Assembly: GCA_038233335.1 (NCBI GenBank)
Contig: JBBSME010000017.1
Coordinates: forward strand, 1 to 33,433
Source: Iamia sp038233335
GTDB lineage: Bacteria; Actinomycetota; Acidimicrobiia; Acidimicrobiales; Iamiaceae
Direction: 5' to 3'
DNA length: 33,433 nucleotides
Positions 22,994 through 30,623 of the stretch are shown here, one piece after another; the first letter of the stretch is position 1, and each line of letters opens with the position of its first letter. The notes below the pieces were generated by a model. It did not search any database and was not told where the DNA came from. It worked only from the letters and a program-made list of their open reading frames with translations. Both the position numbers and the translations under genes were made by a program.

Positions 22994-23475
22994 TGTCGCG
23001 CCGGGTGCTGTGGGGCCTGCTGGGGCTGGTCACGGTCCTCGCCCTGGTCGTGGGGGCGCCGTCGTCGGGGAGCCGCTCGGCCGACGACCGGCTCCAGTCC
23101 ATCGCCAGCAGCGTCCGCTGCCCGACCTGCTCGGGCCAGTCCGTGGCCACCAGCGACGCCCCCGCGGCCAAGGCCATCCGCAGCCAGATCAAGGACGACA
23201 TCGAGGCCGGTCGCAGCGACGACGTGATCCGGACCCGCCTGGCCGAGGGGCCCTACGACGACCTCCTCCTGACCCCGCCCCGCTCGGGCTTCGCCGGCCT
23301 GGTCTGGGTCATCCCCGTCGCCGCGGTGGTCATCGCCTTCGGCGGGCTGGCCCTGGCCTTCCGCCGGTGGGAGCGAGACGCACCCTCCGGACCCTCGGGC
23401 AAGGACCGGGCCCTGGTCGCGGCGGCGCTGGGCCACGACCCCGACGACCCCCACGGCGAAGGCTCGGGGCGGTGA
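22993..23475 (+). CDS. ccmH: Cytochrome c maturation protein CcmH (CcmL/CycL type)
   Basis: A 160-residue protein with a signal anchor (5-21), a periplasmic three-helix domain and a second transmembrane helix (104-124). VRCPTCSGQSVATSDAPAA carries the LRCxxC-type redox pair Cys43/Cys46, which handles the thiols of apocytochrome c with CcmG. The Gln after the second Cys in the usual LRCxxCQ is displaced here (CSGQS). ATG 22993 overlaps the ccmG stop by one base, and the stop overlaps ccmI by 4 bp. Confidence 0.9.
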   Translation: MSRRVLWGLLGLVTVLALVVGAPSSGSRSADDRLQSIASSVRCPTCSGQSVATSDAPAAKAIRSQIKDDIEAGRSDDVIRTRLAEGPYDDLLLTPPRSGFAGLVWVIPVAAVVIAFGGLALAFRRWERDAPSGPSGKDRALVAAALGHDPDDPHGEGSGR

Positions 23476-24314
23476 CCTCACCGACCCGGCGGTCGAGGGT
23501 CGGCCGCGCCGGCAGCCGGCCCCACGCCGAGCGGACCGAGTTCCTGCTCCAGAGCATCCGAGACCTGGAGGCCGAGCGGGCCGCCGGCGACATCGACGAC
23601 GCCGACTACGAGGCCCTCCGAGAGGACTACACGGCCCGCGCCGCGACGGCGCTTCGGGCCGAGGAGAAGGGCCGCGCCGCGCCGGTAGCTGCGCCTGCAG
23701 CCCGTTCGTGGGGACAGCGGGTGCTGGTGGCTGCGGGGGTGGTCGGCTTCGCCCTCCTCGTCGGGGTGCTGGTCGCCCAGGCCTCCGGCCGCCGGGAGGA
23801 TGGCGAGGGCATCACCGGGGAGATCACCCAGACCCCGACCCAGCAGGCGTCGGAGTGCATCGACTTGACGACCGCGGGACAGATGGTCGACGCCCTGCCC
23901 TGCTACGAGGAGGTGCTGACCGAGGATCCCGACAACGCGGTGGCCCACACCTACCTGGGCTGGACGCTCTTCCTGACCGCCCGCCAGAGCGGGGCCGCCC
24001 TGCCGCAGGACACCCTGGTCAAGCTGTACGTCCAAGCCGGCGAGGAGCTCGACGCCGCGGTCGAGGCTGACCCGGGCTACGCCGATGCCCGGGCCTTCCA
24101 GATCGTCTTCGCAGTGCGAGAGGGCGACTTCGAGGAGGCCGCTCTCCAGCTGGAGGCCTTTGACGGGCTCGACGCCCCCGCCGACGTCAAGGGCTTGGTC
24201 GACGGCATCCGTCAGGACGTCACCGACGGCCTGGCCGGGGAGGGCGACGGTGACGCCCCCGCGTCGACCACGACGGTGCCGTCCGACCCGTCGTCGCCGA
24301 CGACGCCCTCGTAG
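23472..24314 (+). CDS. ccmI: CcmI-like apocytochrome chaperone with TPR domain
   Basis: A 280-residue protein from GTG 23472. The N-terminal segment RTEFLLQSIRDLEAERAAGDIDDADYEALREDY has the spacing found in the cytoplasmic loop of CcmI. A transmembrane helix follows at about 80-97, then an exported domain with TPR-like helices (AGQMVDALPCYEEVLTEDP, VAHTYLGWTLFL, EELDAAVEADPGYADARAF), ending in a Thr/Pro/Ser tail. CcmI normally has two N-terminal helices; only one is clear here, so topology may differ. It would bind the apocytochrome and pass it to CcmF/CcmH. It is the last gene of the operon and converges on the SixA gene. Confidence 0.82.
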   Translation: MTSPTRRSRVGRAGSRPHAERTEFLLQSIRDLEAERAAGDIDDADYEALREDYTARAATALRAEEKGRAAPVAAPAARSWGQRVLVAAGVVGFALLVGVLVAQASGRREDGEGITGEITQTPTQQASECIDLTTAGQMVDALPCYEEVLTEDPDNAVAHTYLGWTLFLTARQSGAALPQDTLVKLYVQAGEELDAAVEADPGYADARAFQIVFAVREGDFEEAALQLEAFDGLDAPADVKGLVDGIRQDVTDGLAGEGDGDAPASTTTVPSDPSSPTTPS

Positions 24315-24357
24315 CCCGGGGCCCGTCAGCCGTGGCCGCAGCGAAGGTGTCGGGGCC

Positions 24358-24828
24358 CTACGGGCGGGGGTCGACGAAGGTGGCCGTGGTCATGTGGCCC
24401 TCGTCGTCGACCTCGAGGCGGTAGAGGGTGCCCTTGGGCAGCCCGTGGCGGTCGTCGACCTCGAGGCCGTCGGAGCGCAGCGCCTGCAGCGCTCCGGGGA
24501 TCACGTCGCCGTGGCTGGAGAGCACCACGTGGCGTCCCTCGGTGGCCAGCTCCGACAGGAGCGTGGTGGTGGAGCGATCGGTCGCCCCCTCGAGCAGGGC
24601 GGGGTGGCCCTCGATCTCGAGGTTGCGCTCCCGGGCCATGCCCTCGACCGTCTGGCGGCAGCGCACCGCCGGGCTGGACAGCACCCGGTCGATCGTGGCG
24701 TCAGCGAGGTGGCGGGTGAGCGCCTCGGACTGGTGCCGCCCCTTCTCGGAGAGCGGCCGCTCGGCGTCGGCGTCTGCCCACTCCGATCGACGACCGGCGT
24801 GGGCATGGCGGACGAGGTACAGCGTCAC
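24358..24828 (-). CDS. SixA-type histidine phosphatase
   Basis: The product has 156 residues. RHAHAG (7-12) at the extreme N-terminus, with His8 as the phosphoryl acceptor, defines the histidine phosphatase superfamily. RPLSEKGRHQ, DRVLSSPAVRCRQT and SSHGDVIPGAL complete the pocket (second His in SSHGD). The short length and the opening are those of the SixA branch, which dephosphorylates phosphohistidine or small phosphate esters; a substrate cannot be assigned. GTG 24828 lies 8 nt after TACCGT. It follows the cysteine desulfurase on the same strand with an 18-base gap that holds this box. Confidence 0.87.
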   Translation of the reverse strand: MTLYLVRHAHAGRRSEWADADAERPLSEKGRHQSEALTRHLADATIDRVLSSPAVRCRQTVEGMARERNLEIEGHPALLEGATDRSTTTLLSELATEGRHVVLSSHGDVIPGALQALRSDGLEVDDRHGLPKGTLYRLEVDDEGHMTTATFVDPRP

Positions 24829-24836
24829 GACGGCCG

Positions 24837-24842
24837 ACGGTA
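24837..24842 (-). promoter_or_regulatory. -10-like box, SixA-type phosphatase
   Basis: TACCGT on the minus strand lies 8 nt before GTG 24828, within the short gap after the cysteine desulfurase gene. It would give the phosphatase its own leaderless transcript. Confidence 0.45.
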
Positions 24843-24846
24843 GCGG

Positions 24847-25965
24847 TCAGCGACGGAGGGCGCGCAGTCCGGCCAGCACCTCGGGCAGGGCCGCGAGGAG
24901 GACATCGATGTCCGCGTCGGTGCTGGACCAGCCGACCGAGAGGCGCAGCGATCGGAGCGCGTCGACGCCCATGGCTGCGAGGGTCGGCGACGGCTCCAGC
25001 GACTCCGACGAGCACGCAGAACCGGAGTGGGCGGCGACGCCCACCCGGTCGAGGCCGAGCAGCACGGCCTGGGGCTCCACGTCGTCGAACCCGAGGCACA
25101 CCAGGTGAGGCAGACGCTCCACGGGGTCGCCGTGGACCCGCACGCCCTCCAGGTCGGCCACGCCGGCGAGCACCCGGTCGGTGAGCCGGCGGGCCTCCGC
25201 CCCTTCGTCGGCCAGGCGATCCGCGTCCGTGAGCGCGACGGCCGCCGCGCCCAGCCCGGTCAGGGCGGCCACCGCCTCCAGCCCCGCCCGTCGGGCCCGC
25301 TCCTGGTCGCTGCCGACCAGCAGGGGGTCGAGGCGGAGCCCCCGCCGCACCAGCAGGACGCCCGTGCCCGCCGGGGCTCCCCACTTGTGACCGCTCACTG
25401 ACATGAGGTCGGCGCCCAGGTCGCGGAAGGAGACCGGCACCCGTCCGCCCGCCTGGGCCGCGTCGATGTGGACGAGGACGCCCCGCTCTCGGGCTCCGGC
25501 CACCACCGCCTCCACCGGCTGGGTGGTCCCCACCTCGTGGTTCCCCCACTGCACGTGGACGACCGAGGTGTCGGATCCGACCGCGGCGAGCAGCGCGTCG
25601 GGGTCCACCCGGCCCTGCCCGTCCACCCCCACGACGGTGGTCTCCCCGTGCCGGGTCGCGGCGGCGGTGACGGCGGAGTGCTCGACCGCGGTCACCACCT
25701 GGTGGGTGCCGCGTGCGGCTGCGCCCCAGCACACCGCGGCGATCGACTCCGTCGCGCCGCTGGTGAACACCACCTCGCGCGGCCGGGCTCCGAGGAGCTC
25801 GGCGACCCGCTCCCGCGCCGTCTCCACCCGCACCCGGGCCTCGAGGCCCTCGGCGTGGATGCGTCCCGGGTCGCCGGCGGGGCCGTCGAGCGCGGCGACC
25901 AGCGCCGTGCGGGCCTCGGGTCGCAGTGGAGAGGTGGAGGCGTGGTCGAGGTAGTGGCGGATCAT
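24847..25965 (-). CDS. Cysteine desulfurase (NifS/IscS-like)
   Basis: A 372-residue PLP enzyme that removes sulfur from cysteine and supplies it for Fe-S clusters or thio-cofactors. YLDHASTSPLRPEA opens the fold, VEHSAV has the ring-stacking His, and HIDAAQAGG carries the pyridine-binding Asp. SGHKWGAPAGTG has the Schiff-base Lys194, and HSGSACSS has the catalytic Cys318 on a short loop. It is not the SufS type, which has a different loop. No scaffold (IscU/SufU) or tRNA thiolase gene is adjacent, so the acceptor is unknown. GGGAG lies about 10 bases before ATG 25965. The SufR-like regulator and mrp lie 0.7-1.5 kb away. Confidence 0.9.
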   Translation of the reverse strand: MIRHYLDHASTSPLRPEARTALVAALDGPAGDPGRIHAEGLEARVRVETARERVAELLGARPREVVFTSGATESIAAVCWGAAARGTHQVVTAVEHSAVTAAATRHGETTVVGVDGQGRVDPDALLAAVGSDTSVVHVQWGNHEVGTTQPVEAVVAGARERGVLVHIDAAQAGGRVPVSFRDLGADLMSVSGHKWGAPAGTGVLLVRRGLRLDPLLVGSDQERARRAGLEAVAALTGLGAAAVALTDADRLADEGAEARRLTDRVLAGVADLEGVRVHGDPVERLPHLVCLGFDDVEPQAVLLGLDRVGVAAHSGSACSSESLEPSPTLAAMGVDALRSLRLSVGWSSTDADIDVLLAALPEVLAGLRALRR

Positions 25966-26042
25966 CGGTGCTTCGCTCCCGGTGCGGGTCGGCGATCAGG
26001 CCGGATTGCTCTTCTCGGCCTGCAACCGGTGCCGGGCCGGCC

Positions 26043-26531
26043 TCAGGCCGGGCACTGCTCGTCGTTGAAGTCCTTGAGCCGGTCGCTGGCCGCGCTGAAC
26101 TCGGTGTCGTCGATCTCGCCGCTCGCAGCCTGCGCATCCTCCAGCGAGTCGGCCGAGTCGGCGAGCTCCTGGAGCTGCTTGAACCCCTCGACCTGGGTCT
26201 CGGCATCGTCCTTCACCTCCGCAGGAGCCAGCTCGGCCAGCTCCTCCGCGCTCTCCACGCCGACCCTCGCACCGGCCTGGATGTCCTCGAGGGTGTCGTT
26301 TGGGAGGGAGTCGAGCTCGTCACCGAGCTCGTCGTAGGCGGTGCAGAAGGCATCGAGGTCGCCTTCGCCGTCGGAGTCGCTGCTGTTCGAGTCGCCTTCG
26401 CTCGAGTCGCCGCTGTCGTCGGCGTCGGCGCTCGTCGGACTGGCGTCGCCGCCGTCGTCGTCGCTGCACCCGGACAGCACGAGCAGGAGCGCAAAGGGCG
26501 CAGCGAGCAGGAAGGTCAGTCGGCGAGTCAT
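26043..26531 (-). CDS. Small secreted lipoprotein, unknown function
   Basis: The product has 162 residues. Residues 1-22 form a clean lipoprotein signal with lipobox LSGC (Cys22). Residues 23-58 are a Ser/Asp/Gly-rich spacer (DDSGDSSEGDSNSSDSDGEG). The rest is a highly acidic, mostly helical domain with two cysteines (Cys63 and Cys160) near its ends that could form a disulfide. I do not recognise the domain; similar small acidic actinobacterial lipoproteins are usually called hypothetical. The start is supported by GAGGA five bases upstream of ATG 26531 and by TAGTCT 29 nt upstream. It stands between the cysteine desulfurase and the SufR-like regulator, all on the minus strand. Confidence 0.82.
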   Translation of the reverse strand: MTRRLTFLLAAPFALLLVLSGCSDDDGGDASPTSADADDSGDSSEGDSNSSDSDGEGDLDAFCTAYDELGDELDSLPNDTLEDIQAGARVGVESAEELAELAPAEVKDDAETQVEGFKQLQELADSADSLEDAQAASGEIDDTEFSAASDRLKDFNDEQCPA

Positions 26532-26560
26532 GGTCGTCCTCGAGCTAGGGGGAGCCGACA

Positions 26561-26566
26561 AGACTA
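26561..26566 (-). promoter_or_regulatory. -10-like box, lipoprotein gene
   Basis: TAGTCT on the minus strand lies 29 nt before ATG 26531, giving a leader of about 22 nt with GAGGA as ribosome binding site. Confidence 0.4.
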
Positions 26567-26637
26567 TGCGGCCAGCCCGCAGACGGCGGGAACCCGACCG
26601 ACCGGTGGCGATCGGTGCCGACCCCATGCGAGCTCGG

Positions 26638-27369
26638 TCAGCCGGGGAGGGCGGTGATGCAGATGGCATCGCCCTGGGCCAGGGAGGCGAGCGTCTCGGG
26701 GGCGGTGTCGGCGCCGGCCGCGAGGGTGGCGATCAGGCCGCGGACCATCCCGCGGTCGACCGCGCAGATCACCGGGTGCTCGATGGCGGCGTTGCCGAAG
26801 GGGCAGTGCTCCGACACGATCCGGAGCTCTCCCCGGGTGTCCTCGGCGTGGGCCGCGAAGCCGTGGGCGCTGAGGGCGTCGGCCGCGGCGTGGAGGGCGG
26901 CGCGGATGCTGCGAGGAGCATCCGCGGCCATCCCCCCGGCCATCGTCCGTCCGTAGTGCTCACCGACCTCCTCGGCCACCTGCTCGGCCCGCTCCGGGCC
27001 CAGCTCGGTCAGGGCCCGGCCCAGCAGCGCCGTGAGCACCTCGTCGTGGCGGACGGGGACGTCCAGCTCGACCTGCTCGGCGGTGCAGCGGTACCGCTTC
27101 GACGGTCGCCCGGCGCCGGAGGCCCCGGCCCGGTCGGTGCTGACCTCGAGGTGGCCCGCGCTTGCCAGCTTGTCGAGGTGGTGCCGGGCCACGTTCGGGT
27201 GCAGGTCGCAGGCACTGGCCACCTCGGCCGCGGTGACGCCCTCGCTGCGCTCGTGGGCCAGCAGGTAGATGCGCCGCCGGGTCGGGTCGCCGAACGATGA
27301 GGTGATGGCGTTGACCGCAGAGGAGAAGTCGGTCGGGGACAGGCCCGGGCTGCCGGGGGCGGGGGGCAC
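26638..27369 (-). CDS. SufR-like winged-helix regulator, likely Fe-S binding
   Basis: The product has 243 residues. The N-terminal DNA-binding domain (20-95) reads FGDPTRRRIYLLAH, then VTAAEVASACDLHPNVARHHLDKLASAGHL, a helix-turn-helix of the ArsR/SufR type, and GRPSKRYRC. The C-terminal domain holds Cys189 (HCPFG) and Cys202 (VIC) spaced C-X12-C, and Cys237 (DAICITALPG) near the end. This cysteine arrangement resembles SufR, the Fe-S-containing repressor of suf operons. It is divergent from mrp, an Fe-S carrier gene, and both promoters share a CGGTA-TCC-TACCG palindrome. That context supports autoregulation and control of mrp in response to Fe-S status (inference). GTG 27369 lies 6 nt after TAGGAT. 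Confidence 0.78.
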   Translation of the reverse strand: MPPAPGSPGLSPTDFSSAVNAITSSFGDPTRRRIYLLAHERSEGVTAAEVASACDLHPNVARHHLDKLASAGHLEVSTDRAGASGAGRPSKRYRCTAEQVELDVPVRHDEVLTALLGRALTELGPERAEQVAEEVGEHYGRTMAGGMAADAPRSIRAALHAAADALSAHGFAAHAEDTRGELRIVSEHCPFGNAAIEHPVICAVDRGMVRGLIATLAAGADTAPETLASLAQGDAICITALPG

Positions 27370-27374
27370 ACCGG

Positions 27375-27380
27375 TATCCT
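27375..27380 (+). promoter_or_regulatory. -10-like box, mrp promoter
   Basis: TATCCT on the plus strand lies inside the CGGTA-TCC-TACCG repeat. It would start a leader of about 80 nt before GTG 27469. Confidence 0.4.
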
Positions 27381-27381
27381 A
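27376..27381 (-). promoter_or_regulatory. -10-like box, SufR-like regulator
   Basis: TAGGAT on the minus strand lies 6 nt before GTG 27369. It overlaps the plus-strand TATCCT box with a one-base offset, making a near-symmetric bidirectional -10. Confidence 0.5.
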
Positions 27382-27468
27382 CCGAGGGTCGTGGTGAGCG
27401 CCTCGGGCGGTCGGCGCCGCCGTCCGCCGGATGCGCCCCGGCCGCCCCCAGCAGGAGAGAGAGCCCCC

Positions 27469-28611
27469 GTGCCCGTCACCGAAGCCGATGTCATCGAAGC
27501 CCTGCGCCCGGTCGAGGATCCGGAGCTGCACCGCAGCATCGTCGACCTCGGCATGGTCAAGGGCGTGGCGATCGACGGCGCCACCGTCGCCGTGCAGGTC
27601 GCCCTCACCGTGGCCGGCTGCCCCCTCCGGGCCGAGATCACCGACCGGGTGACCCAGGCGGCCGTCGCCCTCGACGGCATCGACCGGGCCGACATCGACT
27701 TCACGGTGATGACCGACGAGGAGCGGGCCGCCGTCCGCGAGCTCATCCACGGCGATCCTGCGGCGACCGCGGGCAGCCAAGCCGCCCACGGCCACGCCGA
27801 GGGAAGGGCCATCCGCTTCGCCGATCCTGACTGCCCCACGAGGGTCCTCCTGGTGGCGTCGGGCAAGGGGGGCGTGGGCAAGTCGTCGGTCACGACCAAC
27901 CTGGCCATCTCCCTGGCCAACCGGGGCAAGTCCGTCGCCGTGGTCGACGCCGACGTGTGGGGCTTCTCCATCCCCCGGATGCTGGGCGTCGAGCACCCCC
28001 CGATGGTGATCGACGGCATGCTCGTCCCGCCTGAGACCCACGGCGTGCGCTGCATCTCCATGGGCTTCTTCGCCGAGGAGGACACGCCGGTGATCTGGCG
28101 GGGCCCGATGCTCCACAAGGCCCTCGAGCAGTTCCTCACCGACGTGTTCTGGGACGACCCGGACTACCTGCTGGTCGACCTGCCCCCGGGCACCGGCGAC
28201 ATCTCCATCTCGCTGGCGTCGTTCCTGCCCCGGGCCGAGGCCTACGTTGTCACCACCCCCCAGCCCGCGGCCCAGAAGGTGGCCCAGCGGGCCGGTTTCA
28301 TGTTCCAGAAGGTGAACCTCGAGGTCAAGGGCGTGATCGAGAACATGAGCTGGTTCACCGGCGACGACGGCGTTCGCTACGAGCTGTTCGGCGCCGGCGG
28401 GGGAGCGGAGCTGGCCTCCACCCTCGACGCCCGGCTGCTCGGCCACGTGCCCCTCGTGCCCGCCCTTCGCCAGGGCTCCGACGAGGGTCGGCCGATCATG
28501 GTGACCGAGCCCGACGGCGAGGCCGCCGCCGCCTTCGACGCCATCGCCGCCACCATCGACGTCGACCTGGCCCCCACCCGCCGCTACCACCGCGAGCTCA
28601 AGATCGTCTGA
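27469..28611 (+). CDS. mrp: Mrp/ApbC-type Fe-S cluster carrier ATPase
   Basis: The product has 380 residues. Residues 1-90 form a MIP18/DUF59 domain (VTEADVIEALRPVEDPELHRSIVDLGMV, with Cys in VAGCPL). Residues 120-370 are the P-loop ATPase: deviant Walker A SGKGGVGKSS, DADVWGFSIPRMLG, DLPPGTGD and ENMSWF. The CxxC that binds the bridging cluster in many Mrp proteins follows ENMS; here the segment reads TGDDGVRYELFG without cysteines. GTG 27469 is chosen from AGGAGAG about 11 bases upstream and the family N-terminus; GTG 27391 in frame would add 26 low-complexity residues. It is divergent from the SufR-like regulator. Confidence 0.9.
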   Translation: MPVTEADVIEALRPVEDPELHRSIVDLGMVKGVAIDGATVAVQVALTVAGCPLRAEITDRVTQAAVALDGIDRADIDFTVMTDEERAAVRELIHGDPAATAGSQAAHGHAEGRAIRFADPDCPTRVLLVASGKGGVGKSSVTTNLAISLANRGKSVAVVDADVWGFSIPRMLGVEHPPMVIDGMLVPPETHGVRCISMGFFAEEDTPVIWRGPMLHKALEQFLTDVFWDDPDYLLVDLPPGTGDISISLASFLPRAEAYVVTTPQPAAQKVAQRAGFMFQKVNLEVKGVIENMSWFTGDDGVRYELFGAGGGAELASTLDARLLGHVPLVPALRQGSDEGRPIMVTEPDGEAAAAFDAIAATIDVDLAPTRRYHRELKIV

Positions 28612-28625
28612 GCGTCGGACAAGAT

Positions 28626-30026
28626 GTGCCGGGGGGTGACGCGGTGACGTCCACCGAGGAGCGATCAGGCGACGTCGGGGCCACGCCCCTCGAGCGCGGC
28701 CGCCACGCTCTCCGGCAGCTCTGGCGACGGGACCGGGCCGCCCTGATCATCCTGGCCGCATCGTCGGTCCTGCACACCGTCGCCTGGCGGGCCATGACCC
28801 GCCCCATGGGGGACTCGGTCTCCTACCGGGCCGCAGCCGACACGATCTTCAGCGGGTGGGGGTCGGTCACCGACCGCACCCCCGGCTACCCGACGGTCCT
28901 GTGGCTGACGGGGTCGGCGGACCACGAGACCCACCTGCTGTTCGTCCTCCAGCTCCTCCTCCACGCCGTGGCCGTCGTCGGCACCTTGAGCCTCGCGCGC
29001 ACCTGCGGCCTGGGCCGTCGAGGCCGACTCGTCGTCGTGCTGTTGCTCGTGTCACCTCCGGTGATGGTCAACGTGGCGCTGACGGGCACCGAGGTGGTGT
29101 CGGAGGTCCTCCTCGTCTCGGTGGCGTGGTGCGGGGTCAGGGGGGTCGTGGGGAGGTCGCCCCTCCTCCTGGGGTGCACCGGAGCCTCCCTGGCCCTCCT
29201 GGCCCTCGCGCGGCCCAGCAACCAGCTCCTCTGGATCCCGGTGGCCTGGGTGGTCTGGCGGCGGCTCCGTCGGACCGGTGGCGTCGGCGCGCACCGGCCG
29301 GGCCTGCGCCCGGTGCGGAGCGCCGCGCTCGTCGCCATCCCGGCTCTGGTCGCCGTCGTCGCCCTGGTCACGTTCAACGCGACCCGGTTCGACTCCCCGT
29401 CGATGACGCCCATGACGGCCTGGCACCTGAGCACCCGGACCTCCGGGTACGTGGAGGACCTGCCCGCCAGCGAGGAGCCGGCCCGCTCGGCCCTCATCCG
29501 CTCGCGCGACGAGCGCCTCCTCGACCACGAGGAGCACCGGGCCACCGACTACGCGTTCCGTCTGCGCAGCGATCTGAGGGAGATCACGGGGAAGGACGAC
29601 CGGGAGCTCGACCGCTACATGATGCGGCTCGACCTGATGCTCATCGCCGACAACCCCTTCGCGTACCTGGGCGCGGTGCTCGAGGCGGGCGTGCTCCACA
29701 TCGGGTTCAACAGCAACGAGGCGGCCTTCGCCGGGTCTCCTGCCCTGGGTCAGCTGATGATGGGTGTGCACTGGCTCCTGGTCGCGGTGGGGGCGGTCGC
29801 GCTGATCGCCCTGGGCGGCCTCGCGCTCACCGGTCGGCTCCGGTCCCGCCCGGGTGCCCCCCTGGCCCTGGCCGCCGCGGTCGCGGGCTACAGCGCGCTC
29901 GTCGCCTGCGCCACCGAGATCGGCGCCCCCCGCGTGCGCTCACCGACCGACCCGCTCCTCGTCCTGCTGGTGGTGGTCGGTCTGGCCACCATCCGCGCCG
30001 AGCGGGCGGCGGTCAGGTCGCGCTGA
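28626..30026 (+). CDS. Polytopic membrane protein, GT-C glycosyltransferase-like
   Basis: The product has 466 residues with about nine to ten hydrophobic segments. The first loop MTRPMGDSVSYRAAADTI, followed by RTPGYPTVLWLTG, matches the Asp-containing outer loop of ArnT/PMT-like GT-C enzymes, which use polyprenyl-phosphate sugars outside the membrane. A long soluble loop (about 255-345) lies between helices, then the final helices. GTG 28626 is the longest start; GTG 28644, with a G-rich stretch seven bases upstream, would remove six residues. It begins 15 bases after mrp but has no evident functional link. It is the first of a run of membrane proteins to 33.2 kb. Confidence 0.7.
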   Translation: MPGGDAVTSTEERSGDVGATPLERGRHALRQLWRRDRAALIILAASSVLHTVAWRAMTRPMGDSVSYRAAADTIFSGWGSVTDRTPGYPTVLWLTGSADHETHLLFVLQLLLHAVAVVGTLSLARTCGLGRRGRLVVVLLLVSPPVMVNVALTGTEVVSEVLLVSVAWCGVRGVVGRSPLLLGCTGASLALLALARPSNQLLWIPVAWVVWRRLRRTGGVGAHRPGLRPVRSAALVAIPALVAVVALVTFNATRFDSPSMTPMTAWHLSTRTSGYVEDLPASEEPARSALIRSRDERLLDHEEHRATDYAFRLRSDLREITGKDDRELDRYMMRLDLMLIADNPFAYLGAVLEAGVLHIGFNSNEAAFAGSPALGQLMMGVHWLLVAVGAVALIALGGLALTGRLRSRPGAPLALAAAVAGYSALVACATEIGAPRVRSPTDPLLVLLVVVGLATIRAERAAVRSR

Positions 30027-30138
30027 TCAGCGGGGTGGCACCGACCGTCGGGGCGACCGAGGTCGGCCAGACTGTGGCGGTGGCCGGCCGAGGGGAGGGG
30101 CGTCTGACGGATGCGGCGTGGCGTCGTCGGTGCGGCCG

Positions 30139-30623
30139 ATGACCTCACCGGAACCGTCTGGATCGTCGGCCCATGCTCGGCGGTACACCCTCGAGAACAG
30201 CGGTCCCCGTCTCTTCGACCCGGGGGTCGACCTGGGCGGCCAGACCGGCAACCTGACCTTCCGTGTCGTCCCCCGCCTCCTCGGCGCCCTGCTGCAGCTG
30301 GACCGCTCGAGGCAGTTCCAGGTGGTCCACAGCAACCCCCCGACCTCGTGGTCTTCTACGACGGGTACAACGAGGTCTTCCAACAGCACCAGGACTCCAC
30401 CGCCGGATGGCCGACGCACTTCAACGTGGATGGCGTCGCCCGGTCCCGGACGGGCGACGACGCGGGAGCCGGATCCGGCGACGGCTCGGTGGTGATCGTC
30501 GACGTCCTCGACGAGGACCCGACCGCCTTCATCGACGAGGTCCACACCAGCGAGCGCGGTGCCCGAGTGGTGGCCGGACGGATGTGGGAGTCGCTCCGCC
30601 CTCAGGTCGAGGCGGCGCCCTGA
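30139..30623 (+). pseudogene. Decayed SGNH/GDSL hydrolase
   Basis: Coding traces of an SGNH hydrolase are spread over two frames. From about 30343, one frame reads PPDLVVFYDGYNEVFQQHQ, the block III region (FYDGxNE), then GWPTHFNVDGVA. Shortly after comes VDVLDEDPTAFIDEVHTSERGARVVAGRMW, block V with the Asp-x-x-His pair, ending at TGA 30621-30623. The roughly 100-150 residues normally between these blocks are missing, as is the block I Ser. Upstream, a different frame (from ATG 30139) carries ENSGPRLFDPGVDLGGQ, which may belong to the same gene before a frameshift near 30335-30345. Deletion plus frameshift makes a pseudogene likely. Its end overlaps the antisense membrane protein gene by 22 bp. 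Confidence 0.6.

Larger units (their letters stand above)
27372..27384. promoter_or_regulatory. Inverted repeat CGGTA-TCC-TACCG, candidate operator
   Basis: Five-base arms flank three bases and cover the -10 boxes of both divergent genes (SufR-like regulator and mrp). Binding of a dimer would block both promoters. The nearest candidate ligand is the SufR-like protein itself. Confidence 0.55.

Noticed and set aside
26300..26548. Plus-strand Arg-rich open frame opposite the lipoprotein gene
   Set aside because: It is the complement of the Ser/Asp-rich spacer and has no ribosome binding site or recognisable domain.
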